From Trichostrongylus colubriformis (Eukaryota > Nematoda > Chromadorea > Rhabditida > Trichostrongylidae), in NCBI GenBank assembly GCA_963978905.1, contig OZ022259.1, positions 23,720,068 to 23,784,067 of the forward strand: 64,000 nucleotides of DNA, given 5' to 3'. The translations under genes and the position numbers were made by a program. Below are positions 55,012 to 64,000 of this stretch, piece by piece. Every line of letters starts with the position of its first letter. Position 1 is the stretch's first letter. The notes below the pieces were generated by a model. It saw only the letters and a program-made list of their open reading frames with translations, was not told the origin of the DNA and made no database searches.

Positions 55012-55130
55012 CCGGATAGTGACGCAGAGGGGCGCGAGAGAGAAAAGGGGGTTCGTGCTCCTATTTCTCGGTTTTTTCGTCCTTTTGTCTCGTTCTTTCT
55101 CTGTTGCTACATCGCTGAGCACCCCCATTT
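55012..55130. repeat. Dispersed repeat P, copy 2
   Basis: GACGCAGAGGGGCGCGAGAG, CCTATTTCTCGGTTTTTTCG and TTCTTTCTCTGTTGCTACAT correspond to 20985-21110. Confidence 0.65.
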
Positions 55131-55595
55131 TCATATCCGGTGTCTTTACATCAGCCTTTCCTAGGCGTCTGTGATGATTGGACCTGCTTCTCTGATCCTA
55201 ACCTGTCCGAGTTCTATTGAGATTGGCTTTAAGTCGAGTGCATTCTCGATCGGAGCATCTCTACGGGACTAGAACCAATTACAAAAACTGCTAGCTTGAC
55301 TGGGACATTACAAAGGTCAACCCTGGCGCCGAGAAAAACTTTCGGAAAATACGACCCCCCATCCTCCCCCGGTCGCGCATTGGAGAGAGTGTTTGTGCCG
55401 TCCCTTCTGAGAAATCGGTTCGCCGGAACAAATCTCTACGACTGTGTGTGCTCATCGAGGATTCCTTGAGAGATTTGAAATTTGACTGCCTCATCCCCAC
55501 TTTCTAACTCGAAATACCCCCACGGACAGGATCCCTTGATTCTTGCCTGAACATGCTATTACACTCTCAACTGGGTATTTTCGATTTCTATTCAG
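55131..55595. other. No firm gene
   Basis: The minus frame 55291-55500 (MGMRQSNFKSLKESSMSTHS...) is basic and Ser-rich but lacks splice support. Confidence 0.3.
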
Positions 55596-55731
55596 TCATG
55601 ATATATCTATCGTGCAGTATGTCATTTGTGGGCTAGTTCCACTGGTGGACAATTTTGGCCCCAGGACGGCCGTTGAACTGTTTTTGATTGGTGGTCTGTT
55701 AGTTACAGTGGACTACGGTAGGAATAAGTGA
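55596..55731 (+). CDS. Candidate terminal exon, hydrophobic C-terminus
   Basis: Acceptor TTTCTATTCAG, then 45 codons (phase 2) to TGA, with AATAAA overlapping the stop region (55731-55737). Peptide HDISIVQYVICGLVPLVDNF, TAVELFLIGGLLVTVDYGRN: two hydrophobic stretches, suggesting a membrane protein C-terminus. No upstream exon identified. Confidence 0.35.
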
Positions 55732-56189
55732 ATAAAAAAGCATGGGTGGAGCTCGGGGTAGACGTGAATGACCTTGCCATCTCACCCAAATGATGGATGG
55801 ACTGTAATGCGGTGAAGAGGTCCGTGTGAAAAACTGGTGATCGCTATCGCTTCAACGTCTGCAACTCTACCTCCGACGATTTTTTATAAAACTGCTTAGC
55901 GCCAACGATTTTATCGCCGGGAATGATGACCGTCTCGTGCCAAGACGTCAGGCTTCCCGCCTGCCGCATATGATTGGATTTGTCGGTGAATGGATTCTCC
56001 TTTCACGTGCTCTTCTCTTTGTTCGAAGCGGAAGGGGTTCGGAAAAAGAGGGAGATGCAAAAATGATCATTTCGTATCGAACATTCACAGTTAGAAGCAA
56101 TAACTGGTGGAAAAACCCGGATTCAGAAGCGCGACGCTGTGATGTGTATTCGCATCACATTCGCGTCGCTTCGAAATGCGCCCACTGAC
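55732..56189. other. No firm gene
   Basis: The plus frame 55937-56188 is unsupported. A small palindrome GCGACGCTGTGATG / CATCACATTCGCGTCGC lies at 56129-56168. Confidence 0.3.
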
Positions 56190-56540
56190 TTTCCGAGTTG
56201 TCCGCTGTAGGTATGTCATTTATTGTCTCGTAGAGAGTATTCCATTCATTCGTGATTTTAAGGTGGAATAACACACAGCAACAAACAAGTAAAACAATCG
56301 AGTGAAGAACAAGTGAAAGCTTAAAAGCGTAAGAAACAAGTGTGATTACAATTAAAACCTAATGAATACATCTTCAACGTCTTGGCAAGGTGCCGTGTGT
56401 GCATTGCGGCAGCTACAAGCCACCGTCCTCCCATACCGTACACCCAAACTGCCCTTCTCCCGGTGTCGACTGGGTGATCTGGGACAGAATGTGTACGGCT
56501 AGGCTTGGTCCCCTGAATGAAGCTGAAGGAAAAGTTCATA
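56190..56540. repeat. Dispersed repeat K, copy 2
   Basis: TGTCCGCTGTAGGTATGTCA, GTCTCGTAGAGAGTATTCCA and the block to CTGCCCTTCTCCCGG correspond to 43620-44030. Confidence 0.5.
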
Positions 56541-56846
56541 TGAACTGTGCTTGAAAATACCATGAATCCATTTTCTCTCAAAATCGCTATACTGGATTCA
56601 AACCTGAACAGAAACACAAAAAATTCAAAAACGATCTTTGTACCAGCTGGTGAATATTGAATATTCGAAAGAAAAACAGCAATTTGTTCGAACTCCCGTC
56701 AAAGGAAAAAAGCACAATCCTGAGGTTCGCGGCTGATGTTGGTTTGCTCATTACACTACGTCACCGATCATGAGAAGACCACCTATTGCTCCATAGCCCT
56801 CGTGGCCCGGCCTCCGATACCCGCCCCGCCTCCGTGGACCATGCCC

Positions 56847-57263
56847 TAAAGGAATCGTGCACGGGAAAATGATTTTCTCAATTACCCTTATATTTATGTT
56901 GTATTTGCTTGATAAGAGCAGCATGCAAAGTTTAACGCGAAAAAGTGAGAATCTGGCAACGATACAGCTCCTGAAAGTGGTGGTCGGATAAGTGGGGGAT
57001 CTCGGAGTAAGTGTCCACCACGTCGTCCGCCGCGGTCGGAGGCGCATAGTGGGAAGAGAAACAGTTCCACTCTCCGTCTCCAACTGCGTCGCGCTACGGA
57101 GCGCTTTTCGGAGGGGCCGCCCTTCCGTCCGTCATTTTGAGGATTTGTATCTTAGGCGGATTCTCACTTTCGTGTTAGACTTTGCAGTGGCCCGTATTAG
57201 CAAATGCACTCTGAACATCTATAAAGGGAAAATAGAAATTCAGCTTTCCACGGGCGATTCATC
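56847..57263. repeat. Family A hairpin MITE, copy 5
   Basis: TAAAGGAATCGTGCACGGG left, CCACGGGCGATTCATCG right, with mirrored ATACAGCTCCTGAAAGTGG / GAGGATTTGTATC blocks and a GC-rich centre. Confidence 0.65.
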
Positions 57264-57288
57264 GAAAAAATGTTTGTGAACAGTACAA

Positions 57289-57325
57289 TTCAGCTGACAG
57301 CTGAGCAGCTGACAGCTGAGCAGAG
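57289..57325. repeat. 15-bp tandem repeat of E-box motifs
   Basis: AGCTGACAGCTGAGC occurs twice in tandem, each with a CAGCTG E-box. It lies about 340 bp upstream of the start codon at 57665. Confidence 0.7.
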
Positions 57326-57664
57326 AATGAAAAGTCTGCAACCATCCCATTCCATCCTTTAGCTCGGTCATAGGACTATATTGTTCCGAACCATGTGAAG
57401 GTCTGGAATGTAGAACGATGTCTGTGTTTTGAATCACACATTGAAAAATGCAATTCTAAATATAAATCCAAAGCCTGGCATATTCCGAATTAGGTATTTG
57501 GTCGCGATTTTTCATTCCTCTCGTTTCACTGGCAAATTCTGTAGCTTCTCACAAAACGTAATCGTTAACAATGGTACACCCGAATTTTTATTGTACGTTT
57601 CCTATGATTCACCTTTAATGAGCCATTTCGACAAGCTCATTAAAACTTTACTGATAGCGCCGTA
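57326..57664. other. Upstream region of the 57665 exon
   Basis: The plus frame 57429-57662 ends in TAATG, overlapping the next ATG; probably not coding. Possible SL-type acceptor CTGATAG just before the ATG. Confidence 0.3.
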
Positions 57665-57855
57665 ATGACGGATTATTACACTTCAGAAATCACCGATAAT
57701 GGGACGGAAGCTTTGCCATCGGCTGAAAATAAAGCGGCAAAATATAAAGCTCTAACAAGAAAATTGAGTTCTGAACAAAAGGTTGAACTTCGAAAGGAAA
57801 TCGAACCAGCGTCCATGTTAATCTACCTTATGCTCCTAACAGAGACTCTATGCAG
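57665..57855 (+). CDS. First coding exon, 63 codons, acidic/basic N-terminus then hydrophobic stretch
   Basis: ATG at 57665, donor TGCAG|GTAATC (phase 2). Peptide MTDYYTSEITDNGTEALPSA, AKYKALTRKLSSEQKVELRK, then SMLIYLMLLTETLC, which could be the start of a membrane segment. An acceptor CAACGCAG only 26 bases after the donor would continue in frame (QQLLKQRAKRQTSVSSVY) but the intron would be unusually short. Downstream exons not found. Family unknown. Confidence 0.4.
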
Positions 57856-57881
57856 GTAATCTCGATTTTCACTCAACGCAG

Positions 57882-58202
57882 TCAGCAGTTATTAAAGCAA
57901 AGAGCAAAAAGACAAACCAGTGTGTCTTCAGTGTACGCCACGCATGTTACTTCCATACAGAAGCCTAATGGCATTTAAATGAAACTTCGGCTTATGCATC
58001 GTATCGTGAAAACCATCCGATGCACAGTCCAATGCTTTTATCCCCACAGACGAGTGTGGTATGACTTCGCCGACCTCAGGGTTTGGCTGGTCCAAGTGGG
58101 ACTGTAATCTGCCATGATCCCCAACCCCTGCCCCCAGCAGCGGCTCATCTACTTTTACCATAATTTTATAAAATGTTTGGGAAAACGTTGAAAGTTTTAT
58201 AC
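57882..58202. other. No firm gene; both strands open
   Basis: The minus frame 57928-58161 (MVKVDEPLLGAGVGDHGRLQ...) and a plus frame over the same DNA are equally open. Confidence 0.3.
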
Positions 58203-58408
58203 ATATTGTTCAGGATTCGCGATTCGCGCGACTTCCTCGATTAAGGGGGAGGCGGAAGGAAAAGATACAAAACGATCAAGCGATGGCAATCAGGCGATTC
58301 AGGCGGAAAGGATAAGATACACATTGATTGGGTGAATTAAGCGCCTGAATCGCTTGAATCGCGCGAATCACGGGATCGCCTGAATCGCGAACTCTGAAGA
58401 ATGACTTG
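58203..58408. repeat. Family G element, copy 5
   Basis: TGTTCAGGATTCGCGATTCG left, GCCTGAATCGCGAACTCTGA right. GCGATTCAGGCGGAAAGGAT and TAAGCGCCTGAATCGCTTGA make a strong internal hairpin. The best-preserved copy. Confidence 0.75.
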
Positions 58409-58649
58409 AGGTTGTGTTGCTCTATTCATCTTGGCGGGTCAGTATGGTCAAGGACTGCTCCTATGTACTATCCTTGTTGAAAGGAATAATGTACCAGAAA
58501 AGAGTGAATTGTACGAGTTTCTCACGAACGGTGGGGATCCATAGAATGTGCTCTGAAGAAATCGTCTGAAAAAAAGGAATTTGAGATTTCCCCATTCCCA
58601 TACAATGAGTTCGCTAGAAACGGCTTGTAAAGTTTCACATAACAATTTC
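58409..58649. other. Nothing recognised
   Basis: Unassigned sequence. Confidence 0.3.
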
Positions 58650-58990
58650 AAATGCGACAGAGATACATCTCCTCTAAATATTGTCCTTGGGGGTAAAATG
58701 GCCGGAGCCGCGATGACTGTGCAGCAAAGCGGCGGCGGTCTTCGATGTTATAGACGTTACTAATCTGAGTTTCCTTCTTACATCGCAGTCCGAGCGCGTG
58801 ACCGTCACCGTTCAGCCCCACTCGTTGCGGCCCCGCCCACGATACCGGCGTGGACAAACTACCCCTACCAGAATTCGAATTTTTGCCTGAAACTTGCGGG
58901 TGATCCGCAATGAACAAGACAATATAAAAGTATGGGGATACGAGTAACTCAAGTTTTCACGCACGTTTTTTAAAGAATCGTCCACATAGT
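58650..58990. repeat. Diverged family A relative
   Basis: GAGATACATCTCCTC near the left, CGCGTGACCGTCACCGTTCA in the middle and TAAAGAATCGTCCAC at the right end. Matches blocks near 2410-2600. Confidence 0.5.
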
Positions 58991-59364
58991 TTTAGGACCC
59001 TCGTTCCTCTGTTTCGCACCAAATCTATATATCAGGAATATATCATAAGAGTCACAAAAGATTAGGAATCCGGCCATCGCGTTCAACAGTAGCCCTTTAC
59101 CAATTACTAGCATTAGAATCGGGCGTAGCACAAAATCTGACGTACCTTACGTGGCCCGTGCCTACATAACCCCTTTATGGCCGTAGCAGCGCCCCTCCTC
59201 GTTATTAGAGTCGCGATTCGAAGTCTTAAGCTCTGCTTTTCCCGCACCGAACCTTGGCCGCTATAACCCTCAGATTCTGAGCTTCTAACCTCAACATACC
59301 CACTGATCCTTCAACCGTAAATTGCGACTATCTTTTCGGACAACGAATAAGTATCTGTCTAAGT
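58991..59364. other. Nothing recognised
   Basis: Unassigned sequence. Confidence 0.3.
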
Positions 59365-59502
59365 CTGAGGTCATACCTTGCGAACCTGCGAATCGCTGGT
59401 ATTGCAAAGTATAACCGATACGGATCGCAAAATCGCATATCGATATGCACAATGCCTTCAGTCGAACTGCAAGCGACAGCAAACGGATTGCAAGGTATTA
59501 CC
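59365..59502. repeat. Family H relative, copy 3 (weak)
   Basis: AAGTCTGAGGTCATACCTTG left and GATTGCAAGGTATTACC right, with GGATCGCAAAATCGCATATC inside; diverged from copies 1 and 2. Confidence 0.4.
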
Positions 59503-60329
59503 CCCAAAGCTTCTCTTATAAACGGAATGTGCGAAAGGTTGGCACCTAATCATGGCACCCCCTAACCATCAACAACGACGGACAACCCCTTATCACACCA
59601 GTCAGCTTCACGCTCAAACACAAGTTCCGATAAGTGCCCAAACAAGCTTATCACCTACTCCCTGCCTTCCTTTTATGAATATATCGAGCTCATGCACCCC
59701 CTTCTCCAAATATTTCAAGCTTTTCCACACATTCTGTATTATACTTCACTATTGAACGGTTGTTTTCAGTTGACTATCTATAAAACCACTTGAGATACAG
59801 CTCCTCAAAGCCGAACGTGGTGGGGGCATGCACGTTAGGGAGTTCTAGGCGCAAAAAGGCGGTCACGGTTGCGTGGTTAGGGACGCAGGGTAAGAAGCAA
59901 ATTGGCACTAGGCACGGGAATATGAACTGCGCTCCTACCACCGATAGATGTTCATATATTGTTTGGCGGGAATTCGAACGAGTTGCTGTCCCTCAGTTCT
60001 CGCTTTGAAACAAAGAAAAGTTCTTTGCATGTCCTTTCTATCGAAGTGATTTTGAAAAAAACTGGAATCAAGAGATTTCTGTGAATGATAAGATTACGGA
60101 GCCACTGAACTCAATTTCTGAAAAATACTACCCCAACCAATAATTGGCTTTTAACTGTGTCAGTATTCTGGTGCTCTTCGAGAGAACTTTGTCGAGCAGT
60201 AGATAACCATATTTTCTATTACTACAGAAGAGAATTTTCATCTAGATCTATTTCCTCCAAAAACGGCCTGAAGTTCCAAAAGCATTTGGCCTGCTCAGGA
60301 TTCCTTGATTAGCCTTTACTTAGTGCAAA
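59503..60329. repeat. Mostly unassigned; family A relative at about 59780-60010
   Basis: TTGAGATACAGCTCCTCAAAG (59790) and AAAGGCGGTCACGGTTGCG resemble family A relatives. A small plus frame at 59552-59755 is unsupported. Confidence 0.35.
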
Positions 60330-60400
60330 GGTCAACAGAACCTTCCATCCCTTCGAGGTCGGTAAATTGGTACTAGACTCGTCTGGAAGGATAAAAGCAC
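60330..60400. repeat. Dispersed repeat M, copy 2
   Basis: GTCAACAGAACCTTCCATCC, TCGGTAAATTGGTACTAGAC and TCGTCTGGAAGGATAAAAGC correspond to 26370-26440. Confidence 0.5.
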
Positions 60401-60536
60401 TGGTCAATCCGGACATGGCGGAGAACACCAGGACTACATCCTCGAAAACATCATATCCTTACTGTACAATGGAGAAGCCGTGGACACATGCTTCTGAATA
60501 CGCTCGCTTGAAGTAACTCACGGCTTGATCTTTTCC

Positions 60537-60708
60537 CCGCGTTCATACTCAGCGGTGCCGATGTCAAGGAGTTACTGCATACTTTGCGTCTCCGCCTGTG
60601 CCACCTTGTCTCGTTGTCCGCTTCGTCTCTGCACCTCCCCTCATGCCACTCTGCCTCTTTGCCTGTGAAAGCGGGCACGCTCTGTCGGCGCAAAGTATGA
60701 ACGCGGCT
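60537..60708. repeat. Family B hairpin MITE, copy 8
   Basis: CCGCGTTCATACTCAGCGGTGCC left and GGCGCAAAGTATGAACGCGG right with GTCTCCGCCTGTGCCACC-type interior. It lies about 130 bp upstream of the gene at 60840. Confidence 0.75.
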
Positions 60709-60839
60709 TAATACAGAATTTGTTCTCAGCCCATGAGCACCTTCTCCTGGACTGCATTGAACTCATTCGCCTCATTGATTTCTTCACACTTTTGATGCGG
60801 TAATGAATCTACTGCAATTTAGGGTATCAACTGGGAGTT

Positions 60840-62069
60840 ATGTGGCGTCGGCTTTTAGCCATCGCTTCGGTACTTGTAGTGGCCTTCTGCCTACTACATC
60901 CACCAGATACCAGTCCATCTGAATCACTGCTCAACTTCATAAATGCTATTGAGAAAAGAAGCCAGGTAGAAGTCTGAATGCTAGATTCATTATGTATTTT
61001 TATTTATTGTTCTATACATTTGCTGGCACTTGAGCTACGATAGCATTCCTTGAGTAGTCGGTTGCGACCAAGAAAAGCTATTGTTCGAGCTGTGAAAACT
61101 GCAGTTTTCACTACAGAATTCTTTTTAATACTTTTAAATTTTTGCATATTTTCTTAAAATCCAGTCCGACGTAAACGTAAGAGATGCGGGCGGTCGCGCT
61201 GCGTGTCTTAGCAGGATCAAACGTGAAAATTACTCTTGTGATTGGAATGAGCACTGACAAGCAGGAATCCTGCACTTTTGCCAGAAAATCAACAACTTTC
61301 CAAGCTACCCATTAAATTCGTGAAGTCAAGAAGACTAGATGGGTCTGGGGGATTCAGGACAGATGTTTTTGAGGCGATTTTTGTTACTTTTTTCATTACT
61401 TCTTATCTTACCTAGCAGCTATAGTTGCGTTTGAGTGCGATGACCTACAAAAGGATATCTCGGAATGTGCCTCCAAGGGAAACTTGATTTGTTCACTTAC
61501 TTGTCACATTTTCAACCATGAACGGAGTTCTTCTTGCACTGAATATACAATAATTATAATATTTTGCATACATTCTTCTCTGTGTACCCCACGATAACCG
61601 AACATTTTTAGAAAAGCATTAATGGAGTGTCTGAACGAAGTCATCTACCAACTAAGGAGGATGCTCAGAATACTGCTCAAAAGACCAACATACCCGATAA
61701 AGAAATTCCGGAGCGCATAAGGTACGGTATTATCAGGTTTGTAATTCTCAATGTTCAAATTATTATATTACGGATGTTTAGAAAAAAGCGGCAGTCATAT
61801 CAGGATTACCTGGATAATCTTGGTCGAGCTGATTACGATGTTCGAATAGAGGAAGGTATTAATGTATTTGTTGCCATCTCCATGCACGATATCCTGATTT
61901 TACTTATTAGAGTAATCGTCCATTCTCACCTTACGAATTAGAGAACGGTCATACATTGCGATCGGTCGCTGATGCAGTGCTTGACAACGCACAGCACGCA
62001 ATCAATATTTCTGGTATTCACCGAGTGGATGGCCTTTGGCGCAATGTTAAAGACACCGGAAAGGGGTAA
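60840..62069 (+). CDS. Four-exon gene, signal-anchor (type II membrane) protein, 145 aa, ending in a repeat
   Basis: Exons 60840-60965, 61612-61721, 61782-61855, 61942-62069. An acceptor CAATTTAG lies 17 bases before the ATG, fitting an SL trans-splice site. Donors CAG|GTAGAA, AAG|GTACGG, AAG|GTATTA; acceptors TTTTTAG, GTTTAG, GAATTAG; phases 0,2,1 chain. The N-terminus MWRRLLAIASVLVVAFCLLH is a short basic run plus a hydrophobic segment of about 16 residues (signal anchor or signal peptide), then a polar stalk (PDKEIPERIRKKRQ) and a segment YQDYLDNLGRADYDVRIEE, LRSVADAVLDNAQHAINISG with an N-glycosylation site (NIS). This topology is common in Golgi enzymes, but no catalytic motif is visible. 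The last exon enters repeat R at 62048, which supplies KDTGKG and the stop, so the gene may be truncated here or continue downstream. Confidence 0.55.
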
Positions 62070-62185
62070 TTTTGGCTCACGGTGGAACAGACGTAGTGTG
62101 GACGAGTTTAAGTGGCCACCATTGCACAAACTCGCCAATTTGACGCCTCGGCATGGTGCCAGGAGGAGATGTTTTTATTATAAAA
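62048..62185. repeat. Dispersed repeat R, copy 2
   Basis: Starts TTAAAGACACCGGAAAGGGG and continues ACAGACGTAGTGTGGACGAG and CACAAACTCGCCAATTTGAC, as in 7136-7275. It overlaps the 3' end of the signal-anchor gene. Confidence 0.7.
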
Positions 62186-62597
62186 AAGTTCACGTTATAA
62201 ATATAGCGGTAGTATTAGGAGCCATCGGCAGCGCCGCAGAGTATGAAAGTAACCTGAGCATCTTATGACTGCATTCGATGCACTCTGAAGCATAGATTAG
62301 CGAAACCTTTCATTTGGCCGTTAATCTTTGTAAGCAACTGATGCATGGCCTTCCGGCTTCAGCAAACCCCTGCAAGCATATTGGTTATGATGTTCTATAG
62401 TTGACCAGCGAGTTATTTGCTACTACATAGCGTCTGATTCCGCCCATATTCAGTGTGACTAAATTTTCCGTTTTAGAAACCTGCACATTTGATCTTCACA
62501 TTTATTTGATTTCCTAGCTATTCCTTTAGCTATTTCAAGATTGTTTCTAATCTTCCACTGATTTTAGTTCTACCTATTATAATTACGTGGATTTTTG
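62186..62597. other. Nothing recognised
   Basis: AT-rich, unassigned. Confidence 0.3.
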
Positions 62598-62770
62598 CTT
62601 ACATCAGTAAACATAAACATTAAAAGTTGTTCTTATCATCTCTACTATGATCATGCCTTCATGAGTCTTGATATCCTGCTCTACATCAATAATCATAAAC
62701 ATAAACACTAAAAATTTGTTCTTATCATCACCACTATAGCCACACCTCCGCGAGTCTTGGTATCCTGCCT
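62598..62770. repeat. Diverged tandem repeat, about 86-bp period
   Basis: Unit with ACATCARTAAWCATAAACA, TTGTTCTTATCATC and CGAGTCTTGGTATCCTGC occurs twice. Confidence 0.7.
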
Positions 62771-63714
62771 TCACCTAGCGTCTGTTCCTGGAGGGCTGTC
62801 GGTATACTCGTGTTTCGGAGTTCATACAAATTCCTATGACCCCTTATGGTGGCGTAAGGACACTATTACCGACTGATGCAGGTATAAGACTAGGCCAGCT
62901 CGTGGTTATGCCTGGTCTGAAAGAGTGCCCTGTTTCCCAGTGGGAACAATTCGCATGATTTTTTTGTTGTTGTGGTCTACCCTTATCCAATGAGCATTGC
63001 CTACTCCCGTAGCCTCACGTTGATCTAAAATATGTATTGAACAATGTGAAACTTACAAAATTTATTTCAAGAAGGCTTTTACAAAGACTGATTGCAAAAC
63101 AATCGTTGCAAAAGAATTTTGAGCTTTGTGGGCGAGCTTACGGCGCCAGGCGCCTTTCTCAAGCCTGAAATTGTACGAATCAAATCCTATCGAGGGACTC
63201 TATTGTAGAGCCACTCTGGTTTACTTGTACTATACTGACTTGCTGCTGCCATCGGAACCTCCTTTGGTTGGGATCAGTGTGGGTCAGCCAATTCTGCTCC
63301 ACTACCAGGGATCTCAACCTGAGCAATTAGTTAAACAGCTAAACCTATGCAACCCTTCCATTCTGCTCTTAACTGCACGAAAAATCGAGCGTCGGTCCTC
63401 CTAGCCAATTCAGTATCTTGTTTGGTCATCTTCCCTGTTTTCTGGCGCATACAAATGAACAAATAAGTAAACATAAACATTCCTTGTCTTGTCTCATTCC
63501 TTGTCATTCCTCTCCTGGTGTGTGTCGTCAGAACGAGATTGCACATGCGTCGCATGTAGACGCGTTGCGAAATTCTGTCCTAGTTATACATACCCTCTCC
63601 CGGCATCTTTTTGTTTTGTGCCTTGAGCGGAATGAGAAATACTCATGGCATTAGTTCACATGGTCTAGTGGTTTACAACGTATATCATATACTAACGAAC
63701 CTGCACAGTTTCAG
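62771..63714. other. No firm gene; protein-like frame at 63126-63404
   Basis: The plus frame 63126-63404 (92 codons, PPLVGISVGQPILLHYQGSQ) is protein-like but has no splice boundaries. Could be an exon or retroelement remnant. Confidence 0.3.
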
Positions 63715-63779
63715 GCTTGAAGAAGGCGTTAAACGCCGATATACCCCCAGAAATATTTTCAAAACTTCGAGACTTTTGA
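63715..63779 (+). CDS. Candidate terminal exon with polyadenylation signal
   Basis: Acceptor CACAGTTTCAG, phase 1, reads LKKALNADIPPEIFSKLRDF then TGA; AATAAA follows 20 bases later (about 63800). A longer frame over the same DNA (63611-63874) is judged a shadow. It could be the 3' end of the signal-anchor gene if intermediate exons exist; phases cannot be checked. Confidence 0.4.
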
Positions 63780-64000
63780 GGGATCTTTTGAGTCTTTTGA
63801 ATAAATATTTTGGAGTCTCAATTGTTGTTGGATATTCAGTGACTATTTTTATTTCGAAAGTTCTTATGCCTTAGCTTATACAAGGTCCTCTAGCAAATAG
63901 CTTGTAATTAATCTACTCAAAAAGATAGTAATAATAATGATACACAGGATGGCAGGATATACTCTACCCATTCGGTACATGGGCAATGGACGAACAATTG
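63780..64000. other. Window end, nothing recognised
   Basis: AT-rich; AATAAA at about 63800 belongs to the preceding exon. Confidence 0.3.

Noticed and set aside
1..64000. CRISPR arrays, operons, ribosome binding sites, prophage or other bacterial systems
   Set aside because: Introns, mariner and LINE sequences and absence of long contiguous genes show a nuclear animal genome; none of these features is present.

Overview
This is an AT-rich eukaryotic window with no bacterial features. It most likely comes from a nematode, and a clade V parasite of the hookworm type is my best guess. The supporting signs are: short exons bounded by TTTTCAG-type acceptors and GTRAGT-type donors; acceptors placed directly at or just before start codons, as in spliced-leader trans-splicing; a 22-base stretch (27995-28016, minus) that matches the nematode SL1 leader at 20 of 22 positions; and a mariner element of the Hsmar1/bandit type. 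Species-level identity is inference.

Most of the DNA is transposon-derived, mainly hairpin-forming (foldback or MITE-like) repeats. The families I could separate by eye are: A (ends like AAAGGAATCGTSCACGG, five copies plus diverged relatives); B (GGCCGCGTTCATAC...GTATGAACGCGGCC, eight copies); C (GGGTGTGTAGCCTTATGTCG ends, four copies) and its cousin C2 (two); D (GGGTCAAATAAAGTCGGGG ends, two); E (large foldback elements, two of which carry a tRNA-like module); F (AAAGGCACACCACGCGATAA ends, two); G (GATTCAGGCG-rich, five); H (CGCAAAATCGCAAAGTC-rich, two or three); and several repeat pairs. There is one nearly complete but frameshifted mariner (46913-48169) nested inside an older element (46777-48564), a palindromic mariner derivative (2833-3506), a DNA element with 28-bp terminal repeats (35801-36543), and a LINE 3' end (36588-37410).

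Genes are split into small exons. The best models were built by hand from splice consensus, open frames and matching intron phase. They are: a six-exon plus-strand gene at 25615-30701 (194 aa, one EF-hand-like loop); a four-exon plus-strand gene at 60840-62069 encoding a signal-anchor protein whose last exon runs into a repeat; a three-exon minus-strand gene at 48990-49727 (Ser/Arg-rich C-terminus); a minus-strand coiled-coil gene at 38705-40201 whose last exon runs into a family C element; a minus-strand gene at 34747-35531; a two-exon plus-strand gene at 45695-46203; and several single terminal or first exons. None was assigned to a named family. The introns are where most of the repeats sit.

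Layout: 1-24.3 kb is almost entirely repeats. 25.2-31 kb holds the EF-hand gene with an SL1-like sequence in an intron on the other strand. 33.5-41 kb holds two minus-strand genes interleaved with elements. 45.7-51.2 kb holds two or three genes around the nested mariner. 55-64 kb holds first and terminal exons and the signal-anchor gene. Repeat families and transposon identities are the secure part of this annotation. Exon models need transcript support.
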